DNA of 64,000 bases from Akkermansia muciniphila (GCF_040616545.1 NZ_CP156688.1:2046001-2110000), one strand, 5' to 3'; positions 9,441 through 19,950 are shown, counted from the stretch's first letter. The notes: generated from the sequence alone by a model not told the origin. Numbers and translations are program-made.

Positions 9441-10358
9441 TTACGGTTCCTGAACGGCGGCTTTTTTCCCGGTTCTGGTAACCAGAAGCACGCCCGTGAA
9501 TACGAGCAGGACGGAGAGGGCCTTCATCCACCCGAAGTGGTCCATGCCCCACAGCACCGCCACGGAGGAGGCAATCACCGGCTGGCAGTAGTTATACATG
9601 CTGACGGCGGTGGGTTTCAGCCGCTGCTGGGCGAAGGACAGGCAGATGTAACTGACGAACGTAGCCAGCGCCACCACATAGGCGATGCCCAGCCACGTCT
9701 GCGCGGGCAGGGCGGAATAATGGATGGACGCCACCTCCCGGAAAGTGAAAGGGAGGCAGACGGCCACGGCATACGTGAACATCCATTTCATCAGGGTGAC
9801 GGGAGAGTACTTGCCAATCAGGTTTTTAAAGAAGACGAAGTACACGGCCACACTGCATTGGGAGGCCAGGCAAAGAATGTCCCCCAGCAGGTTGTTGTCT
9901 CCCGGAAAGGCCGCCGCCCGCGCCCCGCTGCCGGAAATCAGCAGAATGGCTCCGACGGCGCTGGCGCAGACGCCGATGATTTTTTTCCCGGTGATCATTT
10001 CCCGGAGGACGAAGGCCGCCAGAATCATGGTCAGCACCGGGGTGATGGTGGTGATGATGGCCGCATCCGCCGGGGAGGTGAAGCCCACGCCCACCGTGAA
10101 GGCCATTTGGTTGAAGATGATGCCGAACAGGGAGGCGTAAAACAGGGTGATCCGGTCCTTCCGTTCAATGGTTTCCGCGGGCACGAAGGCGGAAGCCAGC
10201 CAGAACAGGATGGCCGCGCCCAGCAGGCGGAATGTAGCCAGTGAGGCGGAGCTTACTTCCCCCAGCTGCATCACCAGTTTGCTGACGGGAGACATGAGGC
10301 CCCAGATGACGGCCGCCGTCCCCATGGCAATATGTCCCTTCAAGGTTCCGGATTCCAT
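9441..10358 (-). CDS. DMT-family EamA transporter
   Basis: This protein of about 305 residues has roughly ten hydrophobic helices in two EamA halves. The first half starts GTAAVIWGLMSPVSKLVMQ and the second contains ILCLASQCSVAVYFVFFKNLIG. The family exports or imports small metabolites in the inner membrane; the substrate cannot be read from sequence. ATG 10358 (MESGTLKGHIAMG) fits the family N-terminus better than the upstream in-frame ATG at 10415. Its stop overlaps a possible start of the downstream epimerase gene, so the two are probably one operon. Confidence 0.85.
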   Translation of the reverse strand: MESGTLKGHIAMGTAAVIWGLMSPVSKLVMQLGEVSSASLATFRLLGAAILFWLASAFVPAETIERKDRITLFYASLFGIIFNQMAFTVGVGFTSPADAAIITTITPVLTMILAAFVLREMITGKKIIGVCASAVGAILLISGSGARAAAFPGDNNLLGDILCLASQCSVAVYFVFFKNLIGKYSPVTLMKWMFTYAVAVCLPFTFREVASIHYSALPAQTWLGIAYVVALATFVSYICLSFAQQRLKPTAVSMYNYCQPVIASSVAVLWGMDHFGWMKALSVLLVFTGVLLVTRTGKKAAVQEP

Positions 10359-10503
10359 GGCATGGCCCGCTGCGCGGCGGGCAACGCATTCTCCGCTTCC
10401 GCAAACGGATTGCAAGCGTTTTTCATGTGCGGACGGGGGGTGGAAATGAGGAGCCAGGGAATATTTTTCAGGAAGGGTTCCCGGGAATGCCGTAATCCGG
10501 AGG

Positions 10504-10538
10504 AATTAAAAAACGCCCGGAACAGTTCGTTCCGGGCG
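10504..10538 (-). terminator. Rho-independent terminator after the alpha-2-macroglobulin gene
   Basis: A perfect 10-bp stem (CGCCCGGAAC / GTTCCGGGCG, 10514-10538) with a five-base loop is followed on the minus strand by TTTTTTAATTCC. It lies 30 bases after the stop of the gene at 10569. Confidence 0.85.
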
Positions 10539-10568
10539 CCGGGGTAAAAGGCGGGACGGACGGGATTG

Positions 10569-13500
10569 CTATTCGGCAGGCATGGAGATGCCTATCTTGT
10601 GTTCCCGGCTGTTGCCGCGGAGTTCCGGAGCGTACATGGCTTCAATCACCGCGGGAAGGGCGCTGAAACGCCCCGGGCGTTCCGCGCGGAGGCGGTGGCT
10701 GATTTGGTAGCTCCCCATCGGCAGGGAGGAGAGGAAGATGCGTATTTCCTCATCCCCTATTTCCTTGTAGCCGGAGACGGTTCCCATCCAGGCGTATCCG
10801 CTGGCGGTTTCCTGTGATTCGCACCCTGCGGGCTTGGGGTCCAGGAGCATGAGGTATTCCACGTCGTTCTTCGTCTTCACGGTCATCACCACTTCAATGA
10901 TGTCGCCGCTGGCGATGACGTCTCCATGTTGCAGCAGGGTGCGGCGGGTCACGTCCTTCCCCTGGGAGACGAGTTCCCCGCTGTCCGTCTGGGTATCCCT
11001 GACCGCGCCGTCCTTCACGGTTTCCTTTTGGATGCGGTAGTAGGCGCGCTCCACGGTAACGGCATTCCCGGCGGCGGGGATGGGGTCTTCCAGGGAAAAG
11101 TAGGTGAGCGTGGAGTTGGCGTAAATGTTGCCCTTGCCTTGCTTCCTGCGGATGGTGATGGCGTGTTTGCCGTCCGCCAGGTCTTTTCCGCTCATGCGGA
11201 AGACGTTGTCAAAGGTGAACAGGGTTTCCTTAGTGCTTGCAATCGTTTTGACCGGGACGCCGTCGTAAAGGATTTCCGCTTCCATGTCCTCCATGCCTTC
11301 CCTGGTTTGGAAAAGATAGGCTGACAGGGCTTCCAGGCAGTCCGCCGTGTCCTTGGTGGAGTTCCAGTAGGAGCCGTTGGAGCGGTTGTTGAGCAGCCAT
11401 TTGGCCAGGCGCGCCGTGACGGGATTGTTGGGGTCGCTTTTGGCCATCAGCTTCAGGTAGGCCGCCTGCGTGGCTACGTCGCTTCCGTACCAGCGCCACC
11501 AGTAACCTTCGTTCGGGAGGCGCAGCCAGGCGGTTTGCAGGGAGTCGTCCTGCTGAAGGAACTGGGAGATGATGGGCATCACCTTTTTGAAATCGTCCAT
11601 GCGGTGGGCGTCCAGCAGGATTTCCGCCAGTTGGATCTGGCTGATGACGGGGAGCTCCAGCCTGTCACGGAAGAGGTAGCGTTCCATGGGAAGGTTGATG
11701 ACGCCTCCTTCCACCAGCACGGAATAAACCAGGGCGTCCGTTGCTGAAGCCGTCAGGCGGTAATCCCCCAGTTTGCGGATGGCCTCCTTCTTCCCGGGGC
11801 CGTCCGGCAGTTGTTCCAGCTTCCGGTACTCGTCTCCCTTCGCCAGAAGGCTTGCCTGGGCCGCTTGGTAGTTTTCCAGCCAGCGGACGGCGCCGGAAAG
11901 CATGCCCTCCGGTACCTTGACCGTGTTTGAGGCCAGCTTGAGGCCATGGGCCACATGGGCCGTCATGACGGGGTCTCCCTCATTGGCTCCTCCAAACCAT
12001 CCCCAGGAACCGTTGGAGAGCTGTTTCTCCCGGAGGGAGGCAATTCCCTTGGCGGCCAGCTTCTTCAGAGCGGCTTCATCATACACGGGGTTGCGTTCCA
12101 GCCTCTTCATGACGCCGTCATAAAAGGCCTTGTCCCGGATTGTCTGGGGATTCAGGTTGCGGTGGCTTTCCAGCGCCGCGCCGGGGTTCAGCCCCAGCTG
12201 CTTGAGCGTGTTCGTCACCACGAGGGCGGGCAGGAAGCGGTTGAGCGTCTGCTCCACGCAGCCATAGGGATATTCCGCCAGGTAGGGCAGGGCCTCCACC
12301 ATGCTCAGGGCGATGCTGGGGGAGACCTTGACGACCAGTTCGCTTTCTTCCCTGCGCCGCTGCTGCGGCAGGGTGATGGAGAGCTGCTGTTCCTGTTCTC
12401 CGGGCAGCACCACGGCGCTGTCCGCGTGGAGCTGCTTCATGCCGTGCACCAGCACGGGGAAGTTCATCTGCATGGCGTCCCCGGCGGAACCCGCCGCCGC
12501 TTCCATGGCGACGGTAGCGGTTCCCTCCCGGATGGCGGCGGTCCACCAGTTGACGACTGCCTGGCCCTGGGCGGGCACATCCACTTCCCGCACCGCGGAG
12601 TTGTCCGTGTCCGCGGCAAGCCCCTTCACCGCCGGAGCGTCAGCCGGGAGAAGTTCCAGGCAGCCGTCTTTCAGGGAAATGGAAACACGGGCGCGGACGG
12701 CTTTGTCCGTCCGGTTGCGGACCAGGGCGCTGAGCATGACCACGTCTTTTTCCACAAAGAAGCGCGGGGCCTGCATGCTGACCATGAAATCCTTCGTCGT
12801 CAGGAATTCAGCAGAGGCCTGCCCCACCTGCAGGCTGGAAGTGATGACCCAGGCGGCGGCCTTCCAGGTGGTCAGGTTGTCCGGCATTTCCACGGGTACG
12901 GTGACGTTCCCCTCCCCATCTGTCTTGAGCGTGCCGCACCACTTGATGCAGTCCGCAAAGTTGGTGCGCAGTTGAATGGCAGGGGAGGCGTTTTCCGGTG
13001 CATCCGTGTTCCCTTGTCCGGCGGCAAAGGAATCATTCTCCATGCTTTCTTCGTCTGCGGCCTTGGACTGCATTACCGGAGCCGGCGCTGCGGCCGGGGC
13101 TGCTCCTTCAGCCAGGACGCGGCTCTTCGACTTGCTGAGGATGGCAGAATTTCCGGACGGAGGGCCTCCCCAAGCGAACGCGCTAGTCTGCGTCATATAT
13201 CCATATCTGCCGTAAAACAGCAGGGATTGGAAATAAGGCTGGTCCGGCCCCCTGTCCTGTGAGGTTCCCGAGGCCGTCATTTTTTTCAGGTTGAGGAAGG
13301 TGGTTCCATTCAGTCTGCCCCAAACGGTTTTGGCTATATCCGTGATGTTGGGGCGGGCGATGTATTCCAGCGCCTTGTCATAAACGGCCAGGGTCACGAT
13401 GCCGTTTTTCACGGGCTTGCCGTCCGGGCCTTTCACCTGGACCGTTACGCTTCCCTGTTCCGCGGGCTGGTATTGGGGTTTGCCCGGCGTGACGGAAGGA

Positions 13501-16500
13501 GAAAGTATCTGGCTGTCCGGAGGCAGCAGCAGCTCCGCAGAGGCCTGGTGAAGTTCCCCGTTCCTGACGGTGAAGGCGTTCACGCCTATGTTGGGCATGT
13601 CTTCACGGGAGAGCGGGCACTCCACCAGGGCAGTCTGCCTGTCCAGGGAAACCAGGCGGCGGGACTCGTTTTTCCAGGAGTTGCGCAGGAAGGTCCAGAC
13701 GCGGGCGTCCGGGTAGTCCGACGTAACGAGCAATTTGGCCGTATCTCCCGGAGCGTATTCCCTCTTATCCGGAGTGATGTCAAGAGGGTTGATTTTAAAT
13801 GGATTATGTTTTCCTTTTCCGTAGGAAAGGAACTGGAAGGATTCCTGCACCTTGTTCCCTTGCCCGTCCTCCAGCGTGGTGGAGAGGGCGTACAGCCCTG
13901 ATTCCCTGGTCTGGAAGGAAAGGGAGGCCTCCCCTTCCTTTCCGGTGGTGATGTTCCAGGTTTCCAGAGCCTGGCGGCTGCCGTCCGCCTTGATATGCTG
14001 CAACACCGTCGTTCCCGTGGCGGCGTTTATCTTGACTCCGTCCGCCGTGGCCGCGGTGATGGTGGCCTGCACCGACGTTCCGGTAGGCGCGTAGCCGCGG
14101 TTCAGGGAGGTGAAGATGTTGAACGGGCGGGAAGTGGCGATTACCTGGCCGGAAGCGGAAATTTCCCGCAGGGAAGCGTCCGTAACACTGGCGGAGACGC
14201 GGTAAGTGATGTTCCGGGAGGCGAAATCCCGTGCATCCTGCGCCGTGGAAAGTTCCACGGATGCTTTTCCATCCTTGTCCAGCGGCACTGTTTTTTCCAG
14301 GACGGTGAGGGGTGCGTCAAGGGAGAAGGGGATGTAATACGGGCTGAAGGAGCGGTCATACAGCCAGCCCCATTTCCAATAAGGCGTCCAGACGTCCGCT
14401 CCCAGCGTCCGGGTAATGGTGATGGTGGCCTTCCCTTCACTCACGGGGCCGCCCGCATAATAATCCGCCTGGATGGAGACGGGGATGGACTGTCCCAGGC
14501 GGATGGGCTTGGAGGGCGCGTCCATCTTGACGGAAAATTCCGGTTTCTTGTACTCTTCCATCCGGAAAAGCGGGGCGTACAGCCTGAAATCAGGGTCGGC
14601 GGAATCTTGCAGCTGCAGGCTGGCGGAATACTGTCCCAGCTGGGCTCCTGCCGGGATGAGCAGTTCCAGTTCAAAGCAGCCCGTGGAATCCGTAGTGACA
14701 GTTTTTGGCGGAAAAACACTCTTGTCTCCCGTGGGGTCCGTGATGGTCAGCGTCAGTTTTTTCCCGGCGCAATCCTGCGTTCCGGGATTCGCGATGTCCG
14801 GACGGAAGAGAACGCCCTTAAAGCGGGCCGTCTGCCCGGGGCGGTACACGGGCTGGCTTTCCAGGAAAAAGCAGGAATAGGGATCGGAGGCTTTGTTGTC
14901 AGTGCCCATGAGCTGGTTGCCGGATTCCCAGCCATAACCCTCCAGCCCCGCGATCACGTAGCTGTTCCCCCTGGAGGCGATGCCCAGGAACATGGAATAA
15001 AAGGGATTTTGCCTGTCCGGGGACAGAATGGTTTCAATCAGGGCTCCGTCCTTGTCCGTGGTCCCTTTCACCTGATGCTTTTTAAGCGTTTTATCTTCCC
15101 GGTAGCGCAGCAGGCGCAGGTCAGCCCCTTCCACGGGCGTTCCTGTTTTGGCGTCCGCCAGGAACCAGAGGTTGCCTTCCGGAACGGAACGGCGCACCAG
15201 CACCATGTCCGACAGGGTGAGGAAGCGGTGGAAGCGGTAACCGTTGTCCAGCGTAACGGTAAGCAGGTACCAGCCGGGCTGCTCCGTAGGAACGGGAATC
15301 TGGGCGATCCGGTTCAGGTGCCGGTCTCCCGGGTCCAGAGCTGCATCCGGCCCCTTGATTTCTTCCCCCAGGTAGTCCGCGTATGACTTGTCATGCAATA
15401 AATTGAAAAGAAGAGTCCCCATACTGGAATACTTCTTCCTGTACGCCTTGCCCAGCGTACTGGAGGACTGCACCTTGTTCATCCGTTCCTGCTGCCACCG
15501 CCGCATATCCACGGAACGGGCCGTAACGCGGGCACGGGCGGCGTTACGGTAGGAGAAGGAAACCGTAACGGGTTCTCCGGATAACAGGATTCTCTTGTCC
15601 GCGTCAAAAGTTCCGTTGGGTTCCGTGATGGCGGCAATGCGTTTCTTCAGGTTATCAGCCATGCGCAGGAATCCTTCCTTGTCCTGTTGATCCCAGGACT
15701 GCGCGTTCCAGTTTTTCAAGGCCGTTGCCAGTGTTTCCGCTGCGTGCGGCCTCTGGTTGCGTGACAGGAATTCATCGGCGGCCAGATTGGAAGCGGTAAT
15801 GTAATACTTCGGATAGGGGGCGGGCGTGACGGTGGAGGCAATCCTGATGAAATCGTAATCCGGGGGAAGGGTGACGAGCATGAATTTACCCTTGCCTGTG
15901 CGGTCCGTTTTAACCACGGTCTGGTTCGTCTTCAATTCCGCCGGATTGATGCCCGCCACGGCGCCCGCGTTGCCGGGGCCGTACACGAATTCCTGGTCGG
16001 GAGCCGTATTGGAATAGGAAAACAGCTGCTGGCACCAGGACGCCGTATAACAGTTGATCTGGTTGGCCATTTCCGGGTCTGCCTGAATGGCGGCATCCAG
16101 CAGCCAGCGCATGCGCTCCCCGTCATTCTTCGCTGTCTCCCAGGAGGAAGAGGCATGGTAGAAAACCACCTCCGGTTTTCCCGTCTCCGGATTAACCGTG
16201 ACGGGCACCGTTCCGACGTTCCGGAAGGGGGAGGCTTCCTCCCTGGAAACGTAATCCGGCAGTTCCTTCAGGCTGGTCAGGTTGCCCAGGGCGGCGTAAG
16301 CCTGGAAGGGGGAAGGGGAATTGTAGCGGCTGCTTCTGATCAATAAAGCCTGCGCCGTCAGGAAGCGCAGTTGCCCCAGAAGCTTCATATCCCCGCCCTT
16401 CTGCGCCAGCTGCATGGCCTTGAAAAGGCACCGGAGGGCCTGCACCCGGTCCCGCGCCTCTCCGGAATATTCCCCGTCCCATGGCTCACTGCCGCGGATA

Positions 16501-16943
16501 TAGGCCCCGTCCACCAGCTTGAACGTATGGAAGGCGTCCTGATACAGGAGGGCGGCATCCATCAGGAACTGCGGATTATTCCCGTGGCGCTTCATCTGCT
16601 CTTGCAGGATGGTATCCAGGTTCAGGGAATCGTCCAGGGCGTTCAGTCGCTTGAGCGCCTGGTAGTAGAGAAGTAAATCCGCTCCGCTGTACTGGTCATC
16701 GTATTCGTTAAGCTGTTTTAAGGACTGTTCGGCAGCCTGTTTGAACAGCCTTTTCTCCAAAAGCTTTTCGATCGCCTCCGTGGACTGCTTCCTCTGTTGT
16801 CCGGCAGGGGAGGAAGCCTTGTCCGCATCCCTGGCGGCTTGTCCCTCCTGTTCCTGCGGGGAGGTGCCGGAGGATGCTGCGGAAGCCATTCCGGAAGCCA
16901 GCATGCCCGCCGCCAGAAAAAGCGCGGAAAAGATTCTGTTCAT
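10569..16943 (-). CDS. Bacterial alpha-2-macroglobulin with thioester
   Basis: This 2124-residue secreted giant starts with a signal peptide (MNRIFSALFLAAGMLASG, cleavage after SMASA or so). No lipobox is visible, so the mature protein is probably periplasmic. An MG2-type domain region occurs at about residues 700-800 (FFLESQPVYRPGQTARFKGV). The thioester motif YPYGCVEQTLNRFLP (CVEQ) is near residue 1560 and is followed by the alpha-alpha toroid complement-like domain. Known members trap proteases through the Cys-Gln thioester and protect the cell wall or envelope. It is longer than the typical 1500-1900. Many bacterial copies are encoded beside pbpC (PBP1C); none is present here, which points to the stand-alone class. 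The gene is monocistronic with its own terminator. Confidence 0.93.
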   Translation of the reverse strand: MNRIFSALFLAAGMLASGMASAASSGTSPQEQEGQAARDADKASSPAGQQRKQSTEAIEKLLEKRLFKQAAEQSLKQLNEYDDQYSGADLLLYYQALKRLNALDDSLNLDTILQEQMKRHGNNPQFLMDAALLYQDAFHTFKLVDGAYIRGSEPWDGEYSGEARDRVQALRCLFKAMQLAQKGGDMKLLGQLRFLTAQALLIRSSRYNSPSPFQAYAALGNLTSLKELPDYVSREEASPFRNVGTVPVTVNPETGKPEVVFYHASSSWETAKNDGERMRWLLDAAIQADPEMANQINCYTASWCQQLFSYSNTAPDQEFVYGPGNAGAVAGINPAELKTNQTVVKTDRTGKGKFMLVTLPPDYDFIRIASTVTPAPYPKYYITASNLAADEFLSRNQRPHAAETLATALKNWNAQSWDQQDKEGFLRMADNLKKRIAAITEPNGTFDADKRILLSGEPVTVSFSYRNAARARVTARSVDMRRWQQERMNKVQSSSTLGKAYRKKYSSMGTLLFNLLHDKSYADYLGEEIKGPDAALDPGDRHLNRIAQIPVPTEQPGWYLLTVTLDNGYRFHRFLTLSDMVLVRRSVPEGNLWFLADAKTGTPVEGADLRLLRYREDKTLKKHQVKGTTDKDGALIETILSPDRQNPFYSMFLGIASRGNSYVIAGLEGYGWESGNQLMGTDNKASDPYSCFFLESQPVYRPGQTARFKGVLFRPDIANPGTQDCAGKKLTLTITDPTGDKSVFPPKTVTTDSTGCFELELLIPAGAQLGQYSASLQLQDSADPDFRLYAPLFRMEEYKKPEFSVKMDAPSKPIRLGQSIPVSIQADYYAGGPVSEGKATITITRTLGADVWTPYWKWGWLYDRSFSPYYIPFSLDAPLTVLEKTVPLDKDGKASVELSTAQDARDFASRNITYRVSASVTDASLREISASGQVIATSRPFNIFTSLNRGYAPTGTSVQATITAATADGVKINAATGTTVLQHIKADGSRQALETWNITTGKEGEASLSFQTRESGLYALSTTLEDGQGNKVQESFQFLSYGKGKHNPFKINPLDITPDKREYAPGDTAKLLVTSDYPDARVWTFLRNSWKNESRRLVSLDRQTALVECPLSREDMPNIGVNAFTVRNGELHQASAELLLPPDSQILSPSVTPGKPQYQPAEQGSVTVQVKGPDGKPVKNGIVTLAVYDKALEYIARPNITDIAKTVWGRLNGTTFLNLKKMTASGTSQDRGPDQPYFQSLLFYGRYGYMTQTSAFAWGGPPSGNSAILSKSKSRVLAEGAAPAAAPAPVMQSKAADEESMENDSFAAGQGNTDAPENASPAIQLRTNFADCIKWCGTLKTDGEGNVTVPVEMPDNLTTWKAAAWVITSSLQVGQASAEFLTTKDFMVSMQAPRFFVEKDVVMLSALVRNRTDKAVRARVSISLKDGCLELLPADAPAVKGLAADTDNSAVREVDVPAQGQAVVNWWTAAIREGTATVAMEAAAGSAGDAMQMNFPVLVHGMKQLHADSAVVLPGEQEQQLSITLPQQRRREESELVVKVSPSIALSMVEALPYLAEYPYGCVEQTLNRFLPALVVTNTLKQLGLNPGAALESHRNLNPQTIRDKAFYDGVMKRLERNPVYDEAALKKLAAKGIASLREKQLSNGSWGWFGGANEGDPVMTAHVAHGLKLASNTVKVPEGMLSGAVRWLENYQAAQASLLAKGDEYRKLEQLPDGPGKKEAIRKLGDYRLTASATDALVYSVLVEGGVINLPMERYLFRDRLELPVISQIQLAEILLDAHRMDDFKKVMPIISQFLQQDDSLQTAWLRLPNEGYWWRWYGSDVATQAAYLKLMAKSDPNNPVTARLAKWLLNNRSNGSYWNSTKDTADCLEALSAYLFQTREGMEDMEAEILYDGVPVKTIASTKETLFTFDNVFRMSGKDLADGKHAITIRRKQGKGNIYANSTLTYFSLEDPIPAAGNAVTVERAYYRIQKETVKDGAVRDTQTDSGELVSQGKDVTRRTLLQHGDVIASGDIIEVVMTVKTKNDVEYLMLLDPKPAGCESQETASGYAWMGTVSGYKEIGDEEIRIFLSSLPMGSYQISHRLRAERPGRFSALPAVIEAMYAPELRGNSREHKIGISMPAE

Positions 16944-17041
16944 TCAGCCAGAATACTTCCCCGGAAAATATTTGGCAAGTTACAAGTAGGTTACAAAATG
17001 CGGGAAATTGTCTTAATGCCTGTAAATGGACGGGGCTTCCG

Positions 17042-18229
17042 TCACTCAGGCAGCCTGTCTTTACACGCCAGGCGGTAAATGGCTTCTACATCCCGGGCGT
17101 CCAGCTTTTCCAACCCGCCGATGGGGCCGCGCACGCTGATGGCCTGTTCCGCCATCAGGGGGAAGTCTTCGGGCCGGATGCCCAGCTCTTCCATGGCTGT
17201 TGGAAGCCCCAGCTCCCGGTAAAAACGTTCCAGGCGGGAAATGCCTTCCCGGATGAGGGCATCCGGTTCCCGGAAGGAGCCTTCCGCGCCCATCACATTC
17301 ACGGAGAACTGCACGAACATCTCCCGGTGCTTGGGGGAAACATACTTCATCCATGCCGGGGTGACGACGGCCAGGCCCGCGCCGTGGTCCACATGATACA
17401 GGGCGCTCAATTCGTGCTCCATGGCATGGCATCCCCAATCCTGTTCACGGCCCACGCCCAGCAGGTTGTTATGGGCGATGTTGCCGGAAAAGGCGATCTC
17501 CGCCCAGGCGTCGTAATCATGCAGGTTCCCGTTCAGGATGCGGGCGTTTCTCATGATGGTGCGCAGGGTGGCTTCACACAGGCCGTCGGACAGGTCCGTA
17601 TGCAGGGTTCTGGTGAAATAGCGCTCAAAAATATGGCTCATCATATCGCTGACGCCGTTGGCCATCTGGCGGTGCGGGAGCGTGAAAAACAATTCCGGAT
17701 TGATGATGCTGAATACGGGGCGCAGCTGGGGGGCGCCGTACCCCAGTTTGCGCCTGGTCTCTTCATTGGTAATGACGGTATTCGGGCTGCTCTCGCTGCC
17801 TGCGGCGGGAATGGTCAGCACGGTGGCGACGGGAAGTGGGTCCGCCTGCGGCTGTTTCTTGGAAAGATAAAGATCCCATACGTCTCCTTCATGAGGAACG
17901 CCCAGGGCAATCGCCTTGGCGGAATCAATCACGCTTCCTCCCCCCACGGCCAGCACGAGGCCCAAGCCGTGTTCCCGGCAGAGGCGGATGCCTTCATACA
18001 CCAGGGGAAGCGTGGGGTTCGGCTGGACGCCGCCCAGTTCCTCATACTCCACCCCGGCGGCTTTCAGGGAAGCTGTGACGGCGTCATAAAGGCCGGAACG
18101 CTTGATGCTGCCGCCCCCGTAGTGGAGCAGGACTTTTTTGCCGAACGGTTTGAGAAGGGCGCCCGCTTCATGCTGGGTGCCTTTTCCGAAAATGAGCGTG
18201 GTCTTGTTGTCGTAAACGAAATTGAGCAT
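17042..18229 (-). CDS. Iron-containing alcohol dehydrogenase (butanol dehydrogenase type)
   Basis: This 395-residue group III alcohol dehydrogenase matches the family's usual length. The NAD(P)-binding part contains LAVGGGSVIDSAKAIALG. The metal site is seen in the C-terminal half, around GCHAMEHELSALYHVDHG, which gives the spaced histidines that bind Fe or Zn. YqhD/BdhA-type enzymes reduce aldehydes to alcohols with NADPH and serve in fermentation or aldehyde detoxification. The physiological substrate is not deducible. It is a single gene between two secreted-protein genes on the same strand. Confidence 0.92.
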   Translation of the reverse strand: MLNFVYDNKTTLIFGKGTQHEAGALLKPFGKKVLLHYGGGSIKRSGLYDAVTASLKAAGVEYEELGGVQPNPTLPLVYEGIRLCREHGLGLVLAVGGGSVIDSAKAIALGVPHEGDVWDLYLSKKQPQADPLPVATVLTIPAAGSESSPNTVITNEETRRKLGYGAPQLRPVFSIINPELFFTLPHRQMANGVSDMMSHIFERYFTRTLHTDLSDGLCEATLRTIMRNARILNGNLHDYDAWAEIAFSGNIAHNNLLGVGREQDWGCHAMEHELSALYHVDHGAGLAVVTPAWMKYVSPKHREMFVQFSVNVMGAEGSFREPDALIREGISRLERFYRELGLPTAMEELGIRPEDFPLMAEQAISVRGPIGGLEKLDARDVEAIYRLACKDRLPE

Positions 18230-18324
18230 GGCTGGAAGACGGGGATGGTGCCTTTAACGCTACGGCCCTTCCGTTCCCGGCTCAAGGCTTTTGTGCGCCC
18301 AGTTCCGCTTACGGAAGAGCGGAT

Positions 18325-19950
18325 TTACTGTTCCGCAGGATGTTTTTCCATATACCGTTCCAATTCCTCCCTGTCTTTCCGGAGCTGATTCAATTGGTCG
18401 GAGCCTTCCTGAAGATAGTTGACGTCTCCCGAAGTCCAGAACGAATAAACGTGGTCGAGCACGGATGACTGAACGGGGGGACAGGAATCCTCATCTTCCA
18501 TGAATTCTTCTCTAAGAGCTTGCAAAATCAGGTCTTTGTGGCCCAGGTCCGTGCTGAACAGCAGGCCGGAGAAGGCTTCCTGATGATTCGTGCCGCCCCG
18601 GAAGCGGGAAAGCAAATGGAGATATTCCTTTAATTCCCGTTCCGCGGCAGGTTCCAGTTTCAAAAAGGAACGCCGGACTCTCATCTCTTCCCCGTCCCAC
18701 CACAAGTCATAGGGCGTCATGGCGGGCGGATGGTCCATCCGGCTGAAATCGTACAGGAGGCGGGAATGCCGTCCCAGATACGTGGTGGCCGTGTGGAGGA
18801 ATCCCTGGTGGATATAGGCGCCCCCGCACTGGCCGTCCGAATAAATGTTCATCCAGGCTGTGGCGTGTTCCGGAGCGTTGGGGAACAAATCCTTCCAGAC
18901 CGGATTTGTTGAAAGGGGCAGCATCATGCATTCTTTCCGAAGGTATGCTTCAACGGACTTGTCCGGGCGTAAAGAGGGCTTTTTCCCTTCCCAAAAGTTA
19001 TTTGCCGAGTCGGGAAGTGAAGAATAAAATTTCGCGTTCAACTCTCGCCAGTAAAAACTGCGTGGGGGAACTATTTTCATTTCTCCGGCTATTCTGCGGG
19101 TATCGGAACATAACTCATTAATCATGAATTGAGTTTCGGGCGTAAAATCATTCATGCTCGCCGCGTCCACAAGAAGATGGAAAATGTGGAACATTCGGCG
19201 TTTCAGGGGTAAAGGACCGCGGTAATAATGCAATTCCGTGGCAATCAGGCCGGGAGTTGTGGAGTAAAAGGAATATCCCTGGTCACAGCACGCAAACATC
19301 TCCGCAGGAATGTCCAGCACGGCGGTTTCCAGGCACTTCTTCCAGGTGGTTTTAAGTTCCTGCGCCAGAGCATGCGGCAGGATGGCAACGCCGCGGCGAA
19401 CGTAATTCCTGCTATACTCCTGCCAATGCAGACGGCGGATTTTTTGATCCTTCCATGCATTCAGCAGAGCGGCAGAGTGGTGCAGCCATGCAGGGAATGT
19501 ATTTTCCGGAAAATAATCCGGAAGATACTTTTCAAGAAGGGAGGCCCACCAGCTCTTCCAGAGGGGAGTGCTGCTGATAAAATAATCCGTTTTGTTGCCT
19601 TCTGCCGCTACCGCCCAGTGGAGTTCGTTTCCTATGAGGGCGACTGCGCGTTCCGGCTCCCATGAAGGACAGTCCACAGCGGCCATTTCATAATTCTGGG
19701 CCGCTTCCGGCAAAAGCAGGGACAGGATCCGGGGAGTATGCCGTTCCCATTCCCAGTAAAGGCGGAGTGGGTAATACTTCACTTTTTCCGGACCTAATTC
19801 TATTTGATCCGGGGTAGGAGCGGGCTGGTAAATGGCACGTATGGCCGGCCTTGCATCCGGCAGGCTGTCCCTTCCCTGGCCGCATGCGGCCAGGGAAGGG
19901 TGGAGAAGAGAAAGAAGGCAGGCAGCGGGAAAGAATCTCACAAAAAACAT
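18325..19950 (-). CDS. Secreted lipoprotein of unknown function
   Basis: About 541 residues from ATG 19950, which opens MFFVRFFPAACLLSLLHPSL and is followed by a lipobox-like LAAC, so it is probably an envelope lipoprotein. An upstream in-frame ATG at 19983 would add 11 residues. The mature part is rich in Trp, Tyr and His (FPAWLHHSAALLN, HWMNIYSDG-like stretches) and lacks any motif I recognise. The DNA coding the lipobox is a 32-base perfect palindrome (see findings), so the mRNA must fold tightly about 20 codons into the gene. No operon partner is evident. Confidence 0.7.
   Translation of the reverse strand: MFFVRFFPAACLLSLLHPSLAACGQGRDSLPDARPAIRAIYQPAPTPDQIELGPEKVKYYPLRLYWEWERHTPRILSLLLPEAAQNYEMAAVDCPSWEPERAVALIGNELHWAVAAEGNKTDYFISSTPLWKSWWASLLEKYLPDYFPENTFPAWLHHSAALLNAWKDQKIRRLHWQEYSRNYVRRGVAILPHALAQELKTTWKKCLETAVLDIPAEMFACCDQGYSFYSTTPGLIATELHYYRGPLPLKRRMFHIFHLLVDAASMNDFTPETQFMINELCSDTRRIAGEMKIVPPRSFYWRELNAKFYSSLPDSANNFWEGKKPSLRPDKSVEAYLRKECMMLPLSTNPVWKDLFPNAPEHATAWMNIYSDGQCGGAYIHQGFLHTATTYLGRHSRLLYDFSRMDHPPAMTPYDLWWDGEEMRVRRSFLKLEPAAERELKEYLHLLSRFRGGTNHQEAFSGLLFSTDLGHKDLILQALREEFMEDEDSCPPVQSSVLDHVYSFWTSGDVNYLQEGSDQLNQLRKDREELERYMEKHPAEQ
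19869..19900. repeat. 32-base perfect palindrome inside the lipoprotein signal-peptide region
   Basis: The left arm 19869-19884 begins CCCTTCCCTGG and the right arm 19885-19900 is its exact reverse complement, with no loop. It encodes part of the signal-peptide end and lipobox of the gene at 18325. Confidence 0.9.
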
